DNA of 5,358 bases from an uncultured Verrucomicrobiota bacterium (GTDB lineage: Bacteria > Verrucomicrobiota > Kiritimatiellia > RFP12 > UBA1067), in assembly GCA_947305585.1 (NCBI GenBank), contig CAMZDY010000074.1, positions 1 through 5,358 of the forward strand. The letters are read 5' to 3'. A model generated the notes under the pieces. It was not told the DNA's origin, made no database searches, and saw only the letters and a list, made by a program, of their open reading frames with translations. This document shows, piece after piece, positions 1-5,358 of the stretch. Every line of letters begins with the position of its first letter. Positions within the stretch are counted from its first letter, which is position 1. The position numbers were made by a program, and so were the translations under genes.

Positions 1-22
1 GAAAATTTCTGTAGTTTAAGGC

Positions 23-51
23 TTGCAAAATTCGCCGAAATAGAGTATAAT
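23..51 (+). promoter_or_regulatory. sigma70-type promoter for the operon
   Basis: A -35 element TTGCAA (23-28, four of six consensus bases) is followed by exactly 17 nt and a perfect -10 element TATAAT (46-51). The stretch before the -35 (1-20) is rich in A and T in an otherwise GC-rich window and could act as an UP-like element. Initiation would be expected near 56-59, giving a leader of only about 20 nt, which leaves no room for a riboswitch or attenuator. It is the only convincing promoter seen in the window, so it may serve all seven genes. No extended -10 TG is present. Confidence 0.8.
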
Positions 52-65
52 ACAAGTAACCTAAT

Positions 66-70
66 AGGAG
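66..70 (+). promoter_or_regulatory. Shine-Dalgarno site of the first gene
   Basis: AGGAG lies 8 nt upstream of the ATG at 79, a near-ideal spacing. This fixes the start of the surface repeat protein and, with the promoter just upstream, supports strong translation of the first cistron. Confidence 0.75.
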
Positions 71-78
71 AATAGTCC

Positions 79-624
79 ATGAAAAAACTGTTCATGATGT
101 TTGCCGTTGGCGCGTTTGCTTTCAATGCGGTCGCGCAGGAAGCGTCGGCCGAGGCCGACACCAAGGATGCCGACACCGCGCTTTGGCCCGTACCTTTCGC
201 CGTGTGCGAATGGCCGGCGACGCCCGATCTGGTGGGGCTTAGGCTGTCGATTCCGTTCTCCACCCGCCAGGAGGTTATCACCGGCATCGATTTGGGTCTG
301 TGGGGCCGGTGCAAGGATTTCGAAGGTCTGGGTCTCAGCGTGCTGCGCAACGACGTCAAGGATACCTTGGGCGGTCTGCAGATCGGTCTCTACAACACCG
401 CCAACCGGGCCGACATGGGCGCGCTGCAGGTGGGTCTCTGGAACGAAACGCAGTCGATCCGCGGTCTGCAGGTGGGCCTCGTGAACATCACGGGCGACGC
501 CCAGGGCTTCCAGGTGGGTCTCATCAACCGCGCGGAAACGCTTTACGGCTTCCAGTTCGGCCTGATCAACGCCATCCGCGACAACGAATGCCCCGTCATG
601 TTCGGCGCCAACATCGGGTGGTAA
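79..624 (+). CDS. exported repeat protein, LA_2272-like surface repeat family
   Basis: This 181-residue protein has no assigned biochemical role. Residues 1-19 look like a Sec signal peptide: MKK, a hydrophobic core, then AVA before Gln20, a plausible signal peptidase I site. From about residue 69 the protein consists of short repeats. The best copies, G/A-[LF]-Q-[IVF]-G-L-x-N, start at residues 99, 115, 129, 143 and 157, with weaker copies near 69 and 83, at a spacing of 14-16 residues. This matches the pattern I know from LA_2272-type surface repeat proteins of Leptospira and other Gram-negative bacteria. Alternating polar/hydrophobic units suggest stacked beta strands or hairpins, and the chain ends in an aromatic residue (Trp181), as many outer-membrane beta proteins do. 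Cysteines are at 43, 78 and 171. It is the first gene after the promoter, 6 nt before the DUF1015 gene. The family call rests on repeat pattern only; surface or outer-membrane location is inferred. Confidence 0.75.
   Translation: MKKLFMMFAVGAFAFNAVAQEASAEADTKDADTALWPVPFAVCEWPATPDLVGLRLSIPFSTRQEVITGIDLGLWGRCKDFEGLGLSVLRNDVKDTLGGLQIGLYNTANRADMGALQVGLWNETQSIRGLQVGLVNITGDAQGFQVGLINRAETLYGFQFGLINAIRDNECPVMFGANIGW
283..570 (+). repeat. tandem coding repeats, about 42-48 nt period
   Basis: The 24-nt cores at 373-396, 421-444, 463-486, 505-528 and 547-570 each encode an eight-residue unit of the form GLQVGLxN. Core spacings are 48, 42, 42 and 42 nt. Degenerate copies occur near 283 and 325. The shared nucleotide core is close to CTGCAGGTGGGTCTC, and later copies replace CTG with TTC. 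The repeats are in frame and fully explain the periodicity of the protein; copy number could vary between strains by recombination. Confidence 0.8.
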
Positions 625-630
625 GACGCG

Positions 631-1821
631 ATGCGGATTTATCCTTTTGCGGCCTTGAGGCCCAACGAGGGGGACGCGGCTTTGGTCGCGTCCGTTCCTT
701 ATGATGTGGTGAACACCGCCGAGGCGGCGGCGCTGGCGGAAGGCAACCCCAAGAGCTTCCTGCACGTGTCGCGGCCGGAGATCGATCTGCCCGCCGGCAC
801 CGACGCTTCCTCCCCGGAGGCTTACGCCCAGGCCCGCAAGGCGCTGGACGCGCTGCGCGCTTCGGGTACGCTGGTCAAGGAGGCAGAGCCCAAGTTCTAC
901 GCCTACCGGCAGATCATGGGCTCCCATTCGCAGACGGGCATCGTGGCCTGCTTCGCCACTTCCGAATATCGCTCCGGCGTCATCAAGCAGCACGAGAAGA
1001 CGCGCAAGGACAAGGAGGACGACCGCACCCGCCATATCGAGATCCTCGGGGCGCAGACGGGACCGGCGTTCCTCACCTACCGCGACGATCCGGCCATCGA
1101 TCTCATCGTCCGGACCGCTTGCCAGGGCGCGCCGCTCTATGACTTCGTCGCGCCGGACGGCATCCGCCACACGGTGTGGGAAATCGCCGCCGCCGGCGCC
1201 TGCATGGCCGACGAGCTGGCCGAACTTTTCGCCCGCGTGGACCAGGCGTACATCGCCGACGGACACCATCGCTCGGCCGCCGCCACCCGGTATGCGGCCC
1301 AGCATCCGGAAAGCGAAGAGGCCCAGCGCTACATGGCGGTCATCTTCCCGGCGTCGCAGCTCAAGATTCTCGCCTACAACCGGCTGATCAAGGATTTGAA
1401 CGGCCTCGGCAAGGAAGAATTCCTGGCGCTGGTCGGCAAGGTGTTCCCCGGCGGCAAGCGCAAGTGCCGCATGTATTTCGACGGCCGCTGGACGGAACTC
1501 GGCTGGGACATTCCGGCCGACGCCGACGTGGTGGGCTCGCTGGACGTATCCTATCTGCAGGACCGGCTTTTGCGGCCGGCGCTGGGGATCGACGATCCGC
1601 GCACCAGTCCGCGCATTTCGTTCATGGGCGGCATTCGCGGCGACGAGGCTTTGCAGGCGGAGGTGGATGCCGGCCGCGCGGCGGTGGCGTTCGCCATGGA
1701 GCCGGTGACCGTGGAGGAGATGATGGCCATCGCCGACGCCGGCGCCATCATGCCGCCCAAGTCCACCTGGTTCGAACCCAAATTGCGGAGCGGACTTTTC
1801 GTCCACGAGGTGGAAGGGTGA
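631..1821 (+). CDS. DUF1015 family protein (COG4198)
   Basis: This 396-residue protein belongs to the conserved, uncharacterised DUF1015 family, which is normally about 400-430 residues, so it looks complete. Recognisable family blocks are an N-terminal SVPYDVV (21-27), GVIKQHEKT followed by KEDDR (116-132), the signature IADGHHRSAA (208-217) and a C-terminal MPPKSTWFEPKLRSGLF (374-390). The His/Asp/Arg-rich signature looks like a catalytic or ligand site, but no reaction is established. No signal peptide or membrane segment is seen, so it is probably cytosolic. The region after the signature reads ILAYNRLIKDLNG (246-258), where many homologues have PTHR; this is a known variant rather than damage. 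In Bacteroidota, relatives often sit beside serC/serA, a link not seen here. The start is the ATG 6 nt after the previous stop, with only a weak GGTGG ribosome site (617-621) inside the preceding gene, so coupling is likely. Its stop overlaps the next start (GTGA). Confidence 0.92.
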   Translation: MRIYPFAALRPNEGDAALVASVPYDVVNTAEAAALAEGNPKSFLHVSRPEIDLPAGTDASSPEAYAQARKALDALRASGTLVKEAEPKFYAYRQIMGSHSQTGIVACFATSEYRSGVIKQHEKTRKDKEDDRTRHIEILGAQTGPAFLTYRDDPAIDLIVRTACQGAPLYDFVAPDGIRHTVWEIAAAGACMADELAELFARVDQAYIADGHHRSAAATRYAAQHPESEEAQRYMAVIFPASQLKILAYNRLIKDLNGLGKEEFLALVGKVFPGGKRKCRMYFDGRWTELGWDIPADADVVGSLDVSYLQDRLLRPALGIDDPRTSPRISFMGGIRGDEALQAEVDAGRAAVAFAMEPVTVEEMMAIADAGAIMPPKSTWFEPKLRSGLFVHEVEG

Positions 1822-2303
1822 GGCTTCCGGCCGCCATACGCAAAAAACTCAAGGAGTTGCACGTCCGGATGGTGCGGGAAAAACTCCCGCCCGAGGATAT
1901 CGCCGCCGGTTGGGCGCTGGGCGTCTGCATCGGCTGCGCCATTCCCTTCGGCATGCAGCTGATCATCTCGGTGCCGCTGGCGATCATGTGCCGGATCTCC
2001 AAGCTGGGCGCCACCCTGGGCACGCTCATCTCCAATCCGGTCACCGTGCTGATCCTCTATCCCGCCCAGACCTATGTCATGGGCCGGATCCTGTTCGGCG
2101 AGCGGTTTCTCTCGTTCGAGCAGTTGATGGATACGGCCTGGACCTGGCAGGCGGTGCGCCGACTGGGGTCGGAGGCGATGGTGAGTTTCTTTCTGGGCGG
2201 GATGGTGCTGGCGGCGATCGCCACGCCGGTCGCCTATTTCATGGTCAAGCGCATGGTCATCCGGCACCGGGCGCGCGTGGCGGAGAGGAAGCCGGCGCCA
2301 TGA
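1818..2303 (+). CDS. DUF2062 family membrane protein
   Basis: This 161-residue protein carries the DUF2062 (COG3216) pattern: PEDIAAGWALGVCIGCAIPFG (25-45), then QLIIS with a hydrophobic run to about residue 58, then LGTLISNPVT (68-76) and a Tyr-Pro step (81-82). Hydrophobic segments at roughly 31-58, 64-84 and 120-144 suggest an inner-membrane protein with a basic N-terminus and a basic C-terminal tail. The molecular function of the family is unknown; some members occur near envelope or glycan genes. I chose the GTG at 1818 because it overlaps the DUF1015 stop as GTGA, has GAGG at 1807-1810 at a workable distance, and keeps the basic amphipathic N-terminus (RKKLKELHVRMVREK) typical of the family. 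The first in-frame ATG, at 1869, would remove much of that region. The stop overlaps the next start as ATGA, indicating translational coupling. Confidence 0.85.
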   Translation: MRLPAAIRKKLKELHVRMVREKLPPEDIAAGWALGVCIGCAIPFGMQLIISVPLAIMCRISKLGATLGTLISNPVTVLILYPAQTYVMGRILFGERFLSFEQLMDTAWTWQAVRRLGSEAMVSFFLGGMVLAAIATPVAYFMVKRMVIRHRARVAERKPAP

Positions 2304-2701
2304 TCTGTCCCGGCAAACAGGCCCAGATCATGGAGCTGATGCGCGAGGCCGCCCTGTACGAGGAGGATCTGGAGGAGAGTTTCATCCTGGGCGGCGGTCC
2401 CGGCGGACAGAAGACGAACAAGACTTCGTCGGTGGTGCGGCTCGCCCACGCGAAGAGCGGGCTCTCGGTGAAGTGCGGCGAAACGCGCAGCCGCGAGGAC
2501 AACCGCTGGCTCGCCCGCCGCATGCTGGCGGAGCTGATCCTGGAGCGCGAGCAGAAGCGCAAGAGCGCGGCGCAGGAGGCGAAGGAGAAGATCCGCCGGC
2601 AGAAGCGCCGCCGTTCGCGCCGCCAGCGCCAGAAGATGCTGGACGACAAGCATGCGCATTCGGAAAAGAAGGCCAACCGGCGGAAAGTGACGGAAGACTG
2701 A
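2300..2701 (+). CDS. GGQ release-factor-like protein, probable ribosome-rescue factor
   Basis: This 133-residue protein contains the class I release factor catalytic domain (PF00472). The core FILGGGPGGQKTNKTSSVVRL (28-48) has the GGQ at 35-37, which in this family inserts into the peptidyl-transferase centre and triggers hydrolysis of peptidyl-tRNA. The following SREDNRWLARRMLAELI (64-80) matches the conserved R-x-x-N-x-x-x-A helix. There is no codon-recognition domain, so it is not RF1 or RF2. It resembles ArfB/YaeJ and, in the sequence around the GGQ, the mitochondrial mtRF-R (C12orf65) type. The C-terminus from about residue 83 to 131 is dominated by Lys and Arg, consistent with the tail that ArfB places in the empty mRNA channel of stalled ribosomes. 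Rescue activity is inferred. The start is the ATG in ATGA overlapping the previous stop, preceded by AGAGGA (2284-2289). The stop shares one base with the dnaX start (TGATG). Confidence 0.87.
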   Translation: MICPGKQAQIMELMREAALYEEDLEESFILGGGPGGQKTNKTSSVVRLAHAKSGLSVKCGETRSREDNRWLARRMLAELILEREQKRKSAAQEAKEKIRRQKRRRSRRQRQKMLDDKHAHSEKKANRRKVTED

Positions 2702-4068
2702 TGGCGGACGCACAGCACATCCCTTTGGCGCTCAAGTACCGTCCCATGACGTTCGACGACGTCATCGGGCAGGAGCACGTGGTGGCCACCCTGCGGCACG
2801 CGATCGAGTCCGGCCGCGTGGCCAACGCCTACCTTTTCATCGGACCGCGCGGTATCGGCAAGACCACGCTTTCGCGCATTTTCGCCAAGGCGCTCAACTG
2901 CACGGCGCCGAACGGCGTGGAGCCGTGCGGCAAATGCGCCAACTGCATCGAGATCGCCGCGTCGCGGTCGCTGGACGTGACGGAACTCGACGCCGCGAGC
3001 CACAACAAGGTGGAGGACGTCCGCCCGATCATCGACGCGGTGGAATTCAAGCCGGCCGCTTCGCGCTACCGGATCTTCATCATCGACGAGTGCCACATGC
3101 TGTCGAACGCGGCCTGGAACGCGCTCCTCAAGACGCTGGAGGAGCCGCCGCCCTACGTCCGCTTCATCTTCGCCACCACCGAGGGCGACAAGGTGCTGCC
3201 CACCATCGTGTCGCGGTGCCAGCGCTTCGATCTTAGGCGCATCCAGACGAACGATATCGTTTCCCGGCTCGAGGCGGTGTGCGCCAAGGAACGCATCCAG
3301 GCGGACGGCAATGCGCTTTTGGCCATCGCCCGCGGCGCCGACGGCGGCATGCGCGACGCGCTTTCCTCGCTGGACCAGCTCATTTCGTTCAAGGGCTCGG
3401 AGATCAAGGAAGAGGATGCGCTCGGAGTGTTCGGGCTCGTGTCGCGCTCGGCGCTGGAGACTTTGGCCGCGTCGATCCTCGCGGGCGACACCGCCGGCAT
3501 CCTGAAGGCCATCGACCTGTTCGAATCGGCCGGCAAGAACATGCGCCGGCTCGCCTCCGAACTCATGCTGCATTTCCGCAATTTGATCGTGGTGCAGGCG
3601 CTCGGCCCGGAAACCAAGTCGCTCGCGGCCACGCCCGACCAGATCAAGGTGCTGGCGGCGCAGGCCGCAGGAGTGTCCGCCGGACGGCTGTTCCGCATTT
3701 GCGACGAGCTGGCCGACATGGAAGACAAGCTTCGCCACGTCTTGAGCGTGCGCACGCTGATGGAGATGACGCTGATCCGCTGTTCGCGCATCGCCAGCAC
3801 CGCCACCATCGAGGAGGTGCTGAAGCTCGTGCAGAACATGAAGGACGATCCCGGCGCTTCGATTGCGGCGCCGGTCGCCGCGGTGCGGGCCAAGGTGGAG
3901 CCCGCTCCCGTTCCGGAGCCGGTTCCGGCGCCGCCCGGCCCCGCGCGGAAGCCGGTCGCCAAGACGGTGGAAGGGGAGCGGCGCTCGGAAATCGTGAACG
4001 ATCCGAATCTGAGCCGCATCATGGGCATGCTGGGCGATGCCGAAATCGTAGACATAAAGGAGGGGTGA
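2701..4068 (+). CDS. dnaX: DNA polymerase III subunit gamma/tau (clamp loader)
   Basis: DnaX is the ATPase subunit of the clamp loader that places the beta clamp on primed DNA. In this 455-residue protein I see: Walker A GPRGIGKT (48-55); the zinc site Cys67, Cys76, Cys79, Cys82 with the usual C-x8-C-x2-C-x2-C spacing; Walker B IIDECH (127-132); a sensor 1 segment FATTE (157-161); the arginine-finger motif SRCQRFDLRR (171-180); and sensor 2 GGMRDALSSLDQ (215-226). The helical collar domain follows to about residue 370, then a Pro/Ala/Val-rich linker (about 390-420) and a short conserved-looking tail ending in EIVDIKEG. It is far shorter than E. coli tau (643) and lacks room for the DnaB- and alpha-binding domains IV/V. 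I saw no A-AAA-AAG-type slippery site. The ATG at 2701 is chosen because MADAQHIPLALKYRPMTFDDVIGQ is the canonical N-terminus; the in-frame upstream extension is an artefact. The usual downstream partners ybaB and recR are absent. Confidence 0.96.
   Translation: MADAQHIPLALKYRPMTFDDVIGQEHVVATLRHAIESGRVANAYLFIGPRGIGKTTLSRIFAKALNCTAPNGVEPCGKCANCIEIAASRSLDVTELDAASHNKVEDVRPIIDAVEFKPAASRYRIFIIDECHMLSNAAWNALLKTLEEPPPYVRFIFATTEGDKVLPTIVSRCQRFDLRRIQTNDIVSRLEAVCAKERIQADGNALLAIARGADGGMRDALSSLDQLISFKGSEIKEEDALGVFGLVSRSALETLAASILAGDTAGILKAIDLFESAGKNMRRLASELMLHFRNLIVVQALGPETKSLAATPDQIKVLAAQAAGVSAGRLFRICDELADMEDKLRHVLSVRTLMEMTLIRCSRIASTATIEEVLKLVQNMKDDPGASIAAPVAAVRAKVEPAPVPEPVPAPPGPARKPVAKTVEGERRSEIVNDPNLSRIMGMLGDAEIVDIKEG
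4057..4065 (+). promoter_or_regulatory. strong Shine-Dalgarno site of the NfeD gene
   Basis: AAGGAGGGG overlaps the last codons of dnaX, 8-9 nt before the ATG at 4073. The core AGGAGG (4058-4063) is a full match to the anti-Shine-Dalgarno sequence, stronger than the sites of genes 2-5, so this cistron and the next are probably translated more efficiently than dnaX and less dependent on coupling. Confidence 0.75.
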
Positions 4069-4072
4069 ACCG

Positions 4073-4516
4073 ATGTTCAGCGCTTCATGGATCTGGATCT
4101 ATGCCGGCAGCATCCTGATGCTGCTCGAACTGTTGGCGCCGGGATTCGTCATCTTCTTCTTCGGCCTTTCGGCGGCCACCGTGGGGCTGGTGACGGCGGT
4201 GGCGGGCGACGCGTTTTCGCTCACCTGGCAGCTGGCGGCGTTTTCCGGCTTTTCCATCCTGTATCTCGTCACGCTCCGCCGGTATCTGCGCAGCGTCTTT
4301 TCCGGTTCGCGCAGCGAATCCCCGACCGACTTCGGGCACGAAGCCGTGGGCCGCACGGGCAAAGTGACGGAGCGCATCGAGCCTCCGCACCCGGGCCGGG
4401 TGGAGATCGGCGATGCGGAATGGACGGCCGTGGCCGACGGGCCGATCGCCGCCGGAGCCGAAGTGAGAGTGGTTTCCAACAACAACTTGACCATGAAAGT
4501 GGAGGAGGTAAAATAA
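4073..4516 (+). CDS. NfeD family protein (short NfeD1b-like form)
   Basis: This 147-residue protein has the layout of short NfeD proteins (PF01957). Hydrophobic segments at about 7-30, 31-46 and 52-69 form the membrane part, with LLELLAPGFVIFFFGLSAATVGL (18-40) the typical signature region. After a basic, polar linker, residues about 90-147 form the soluble OB-fold domain, starting VGRTGKV (92-98) and including the late VRVVSNNNLTMKVEEV (131-146). It has no ClpP-like serine protease domain, so it is not the long NfeD1a. Short NfeD proteins are partners of SPFH proteins and are thought to help assemble or tether them in membrane microdomains; E. coli has the same arrangement in ybbJ-qmcA. Here the next gene is exactly such an SPFH protein, and the stop and start codons share one base (TAATG). 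The start is fixed by the strong ribosome site at 4057-4065. Confidence 0.9.
   Translation: MFSASWIWIYAGSILMLLELLAPGFVIFFFGLSAATVGLVTAVAGDAFSLTWQLAAFSGFSILYLVTLRRYLRSVFSGSRSESPTDFGHEAVGRTGKVTERIEPPHPGRVEIGDAEWTAVADGPIAAGAEVRVVSNNNLTMKVEEVK
4501..4509 (+). promoter_or_regulatory. Shine-Dalgarno site of the SPFH gene
   Basis: GGAGGAGGT lies 6 nt before the ATG at 4516, inside the last codons of the NfeD gene. Together with the TAATG overlap it fixes the start of the SPFH protein and points to coupled, probably balanced synthesis of the two partners. Confidence 0.75.
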
Positions 4517-5358
4517 TGAGCGGAGGTTTGGTGTTTTTGGCGATCGTCGCGTTCATCGTGATCGTGGCCATTCTGAAGACGGCGGTCATCGTGCCGCAGA
4601 AAACGGCGTTCATCGTGGAGCGGCTGGGCAAATACCGCTGCACGCTGGATGCGGGTTTCCATATCCTCATCCCGTTCCTGGACAGCATCGCCTACCGGCA
4701 CACGCTCAAGGAGCAGGCCATCGACGTGCCGCCGCAGCAATGCATCACCAAGGACAACATCGCGGTGGACGTGGACGGCATCCTCTACATGCAGGTGATG
4801 GATCCGGCCAAGGCCTCCTACGGCATCAGCAACTATCTTTTCGCCACCACCCAGCTCGCGCAGACGACGATGCGTTCGGAAATGGGCAAGCTCGATCTCG
4901 ACCGCAGCTTCGAGGAGCGCACCTCCATCAACGCGGCCATCGTGGCGGCGGTGGACAAGGCTTCGGATCCGTGGGGCATCAAGGTGACGCGCTACGAAAT
5001 CAAGAACATCACGCCGCCGCAGTCGATCCGCGACGCCATGGAAAAGCAGATGCGCGCCGAGCGCGAAAAGCGCGCCATGATCGCCGAGTCGGAAGGCGAT
5101 CGCCAGTCCAAGATCAACCGCGCCGAGGGCGAGCGCCAGTCCAAGATCGCGCTCGCGGAAGGCAAGGCCAAGGAGATCACGCTCGTGGCCGAAGCGCAGG
5201 CGGCCGGCATCACCAAGGTGGCCGAGGCGTTGAACGGTCCCGGCGGCCGCGAGTCGGTCAACATGCAGCTGGCGCAGCAGTACATCACCCAGTTCGGGAA
5301 TCTCGCCAAGGCCAACAACTCCATGATCATCCCGTCCAATCTGGCGGACGTGGCCGGC
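4516..5358 (+). CDS. SPFH/Band 7 protein, QmcA-like (3' end beyond window)
   Basis: The reading frame is open from the ATG to the window edge, giving 281 residues; QmcA-type proteins are usually about 300-330, so only a short C-terminal piece is missing. Residues about 4-26 form a single N-terminal membrane segment. The Band 7 domain (PF01145) covers about 27-185, beginning VPQKTAFIVERLGKY (26-40) and including AGFHILIPFLDSIAY (46-60) and the EIKNITPPQSIRDAMEKQMRAEREKRA block (161-187). A charged coiled-coil follows (about 175-235) with AEG/SEG repeats, then an IIPSNL segment (271-276) typical of this family near its end. SPFH proteins oligomerise into large membrane-bound rings or cages and organise microdomains and membrane proteases such as FtsH. 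The preceding gene is its NfeD partner, overlapping by one base. QmcA rather than HflK/C or flotillin is chosen from the motifs and the NfeD pairing; the exact role in this organism is unknown. Confidence 0.93.
   Translation, partial: MSGGLVFLAIVAFIVIVAILKTAVIVPQKTAFIVERLGKYRCTLDAGFHILIPFLDSIAYRHTLKEQAIDVPPQQCITKDNIAVDVDGILYMQVMDPAKASYGISNYLFATTQLAQTTMRSEMGKLDLDRSFEERTSINAAIVAAVDKASDPWGIKVTRYEIKNITPPQSIRDAMEKQMRAEREKRAMIAESEGDRQSKINRAEGERQSKIALAEGKAKEITLVAEAQAAGITKVAEALNGPGGRESVNMQLAQQYITQFGNLAKANNSMIIPSNLADVAG
5101..5148 (+). repeat. 15-nt direct repeat in the SPFH coiled coil
   Basis: CGCCAGTCCAAGATC occurs at 5101-5115 and again at 5134-5148, a 33-nt period. It encodes RQSKI at residues 196-200 and 207-211, i.e. 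an 11-residue (hendecad) spacing in the helical stalk. The protein periodicity is characteristic of SPFH coiled coils; exact identity at the nucleotide level suggests a recent duplication or strong codon preference. Confidence 0.7.

Noticed and set aside
61..1806. A 581-codon open frame on the minus strand opposite the repeat protein and DUF1015 genes
   Set aside because: It is rich in Arg, Gly, Ala and His with no recognisable domain and runs antisense to two well-supported genes; such frames are common in GC-rich DNA.
1176..1817. A longer N-terminal extension of the DUF2062 gene
   Set aside because: The extension lies inside the DUF1015 gene in a different frame and is Arg/Gly-rich junk; the GTG at 1818 fits operon spacing and family length.
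2473..2700. An upstream in-frame extension of dnaX from an earlier ATG
   Set aside because: It overlaps the GGQ gene in another frame, has no homology-like content, and the ATG at 2701 gives the canonical DnaX N-terminus.
2257..3738. A 493-codon minus-strand open frame opposite the GGQ gene and dnaX
   Set aside because: Antisense to a highly conserved dnaX, low-complexity composition and no motif; a codon-bias shadow.
4051..4072. Possible programmed frameshift or terminator at the end of dnaX
   Set aside because: The A/G-rich run is explained as the NfeD ribosome site; there is no heptameric slippery sequence, no strong hairpin and no T-run.
1..5358. Mobile element, CRISPR array, tRNA/rRNA or defence system
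   Set aside because: No terminal inverted repeats, transposase or integrase motifs, spaced palindromic repeats or structured RNA genes were seen; the only repeats are coding repeats within two genes.

Overview
The window is GC-rich, densely packed bacterial DNA in which every recognisable gene lies on the + strand. It starts with a short AT-rich promoter region (1-78) and then carries seven genes with almost no space between them, the last one cut by the window edge. Junctions are +6, -4, -4, -1, +4 and -1 nt, and I saw no terminator inside the block. The simplest reading is one operon transcribed from a single sigma70-type promoter (-35 at 23-28, -10 at 46-51), with translational coupling at most junctions.

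Layout: (1) a small exported protein built from repeated G-[LF]-Q-[IVF]-G-L-x-N units, like the LA_2272-type surface repeat proteins; (2) a DUF1015 (COG4198) protein with its ADGHHR motif; (3) a DUF2062 membrane protein starting at GTG; (4) a small GGQ-bearing, release-factor-like protein without a stop-codon recognition domain, probably a ribosome-rescue factor; (5) dnaX, encoding the clamp-loader gamma/tau subunit, in a short form; (6) an NfeD-family membrane/OB-fold protein; (7) a QmcA-like SPFH/Band 7 membrane protein, missing only its extreme C-terminus.

Organism: the Gram-negative-style surface protein, strong Shine-Dalgarno sites and a canonical -10 box suggest a Gram-negative-type bacterium that is not a Bacteroidota using the divergent -33/-7 promoter. 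The DUF1015 variant (an AYNR motif where many homologues have PTHR) and the LA_2272-like protein would fit a member of the PVC group such as Kiritimatiellota, Lentisphaerota or Verrucomicrobiota. That placement is a guess from general resemblance, with no marker gene to confirm it.

The genes do not form one obvious pathway. NfeD plus SPFH is a well-known membrane-microdomain pair. The GGQ factor and dnaX are core information-processing genes that share a stop/start codon overlap. The first three genes are membrane or uncharacterised. I see no mobile elements, CRISPR arrays, tRNA or rRNA genes, and no clear new defence or catalytic system. The most notable points are the operon composition and the GGQ protein.
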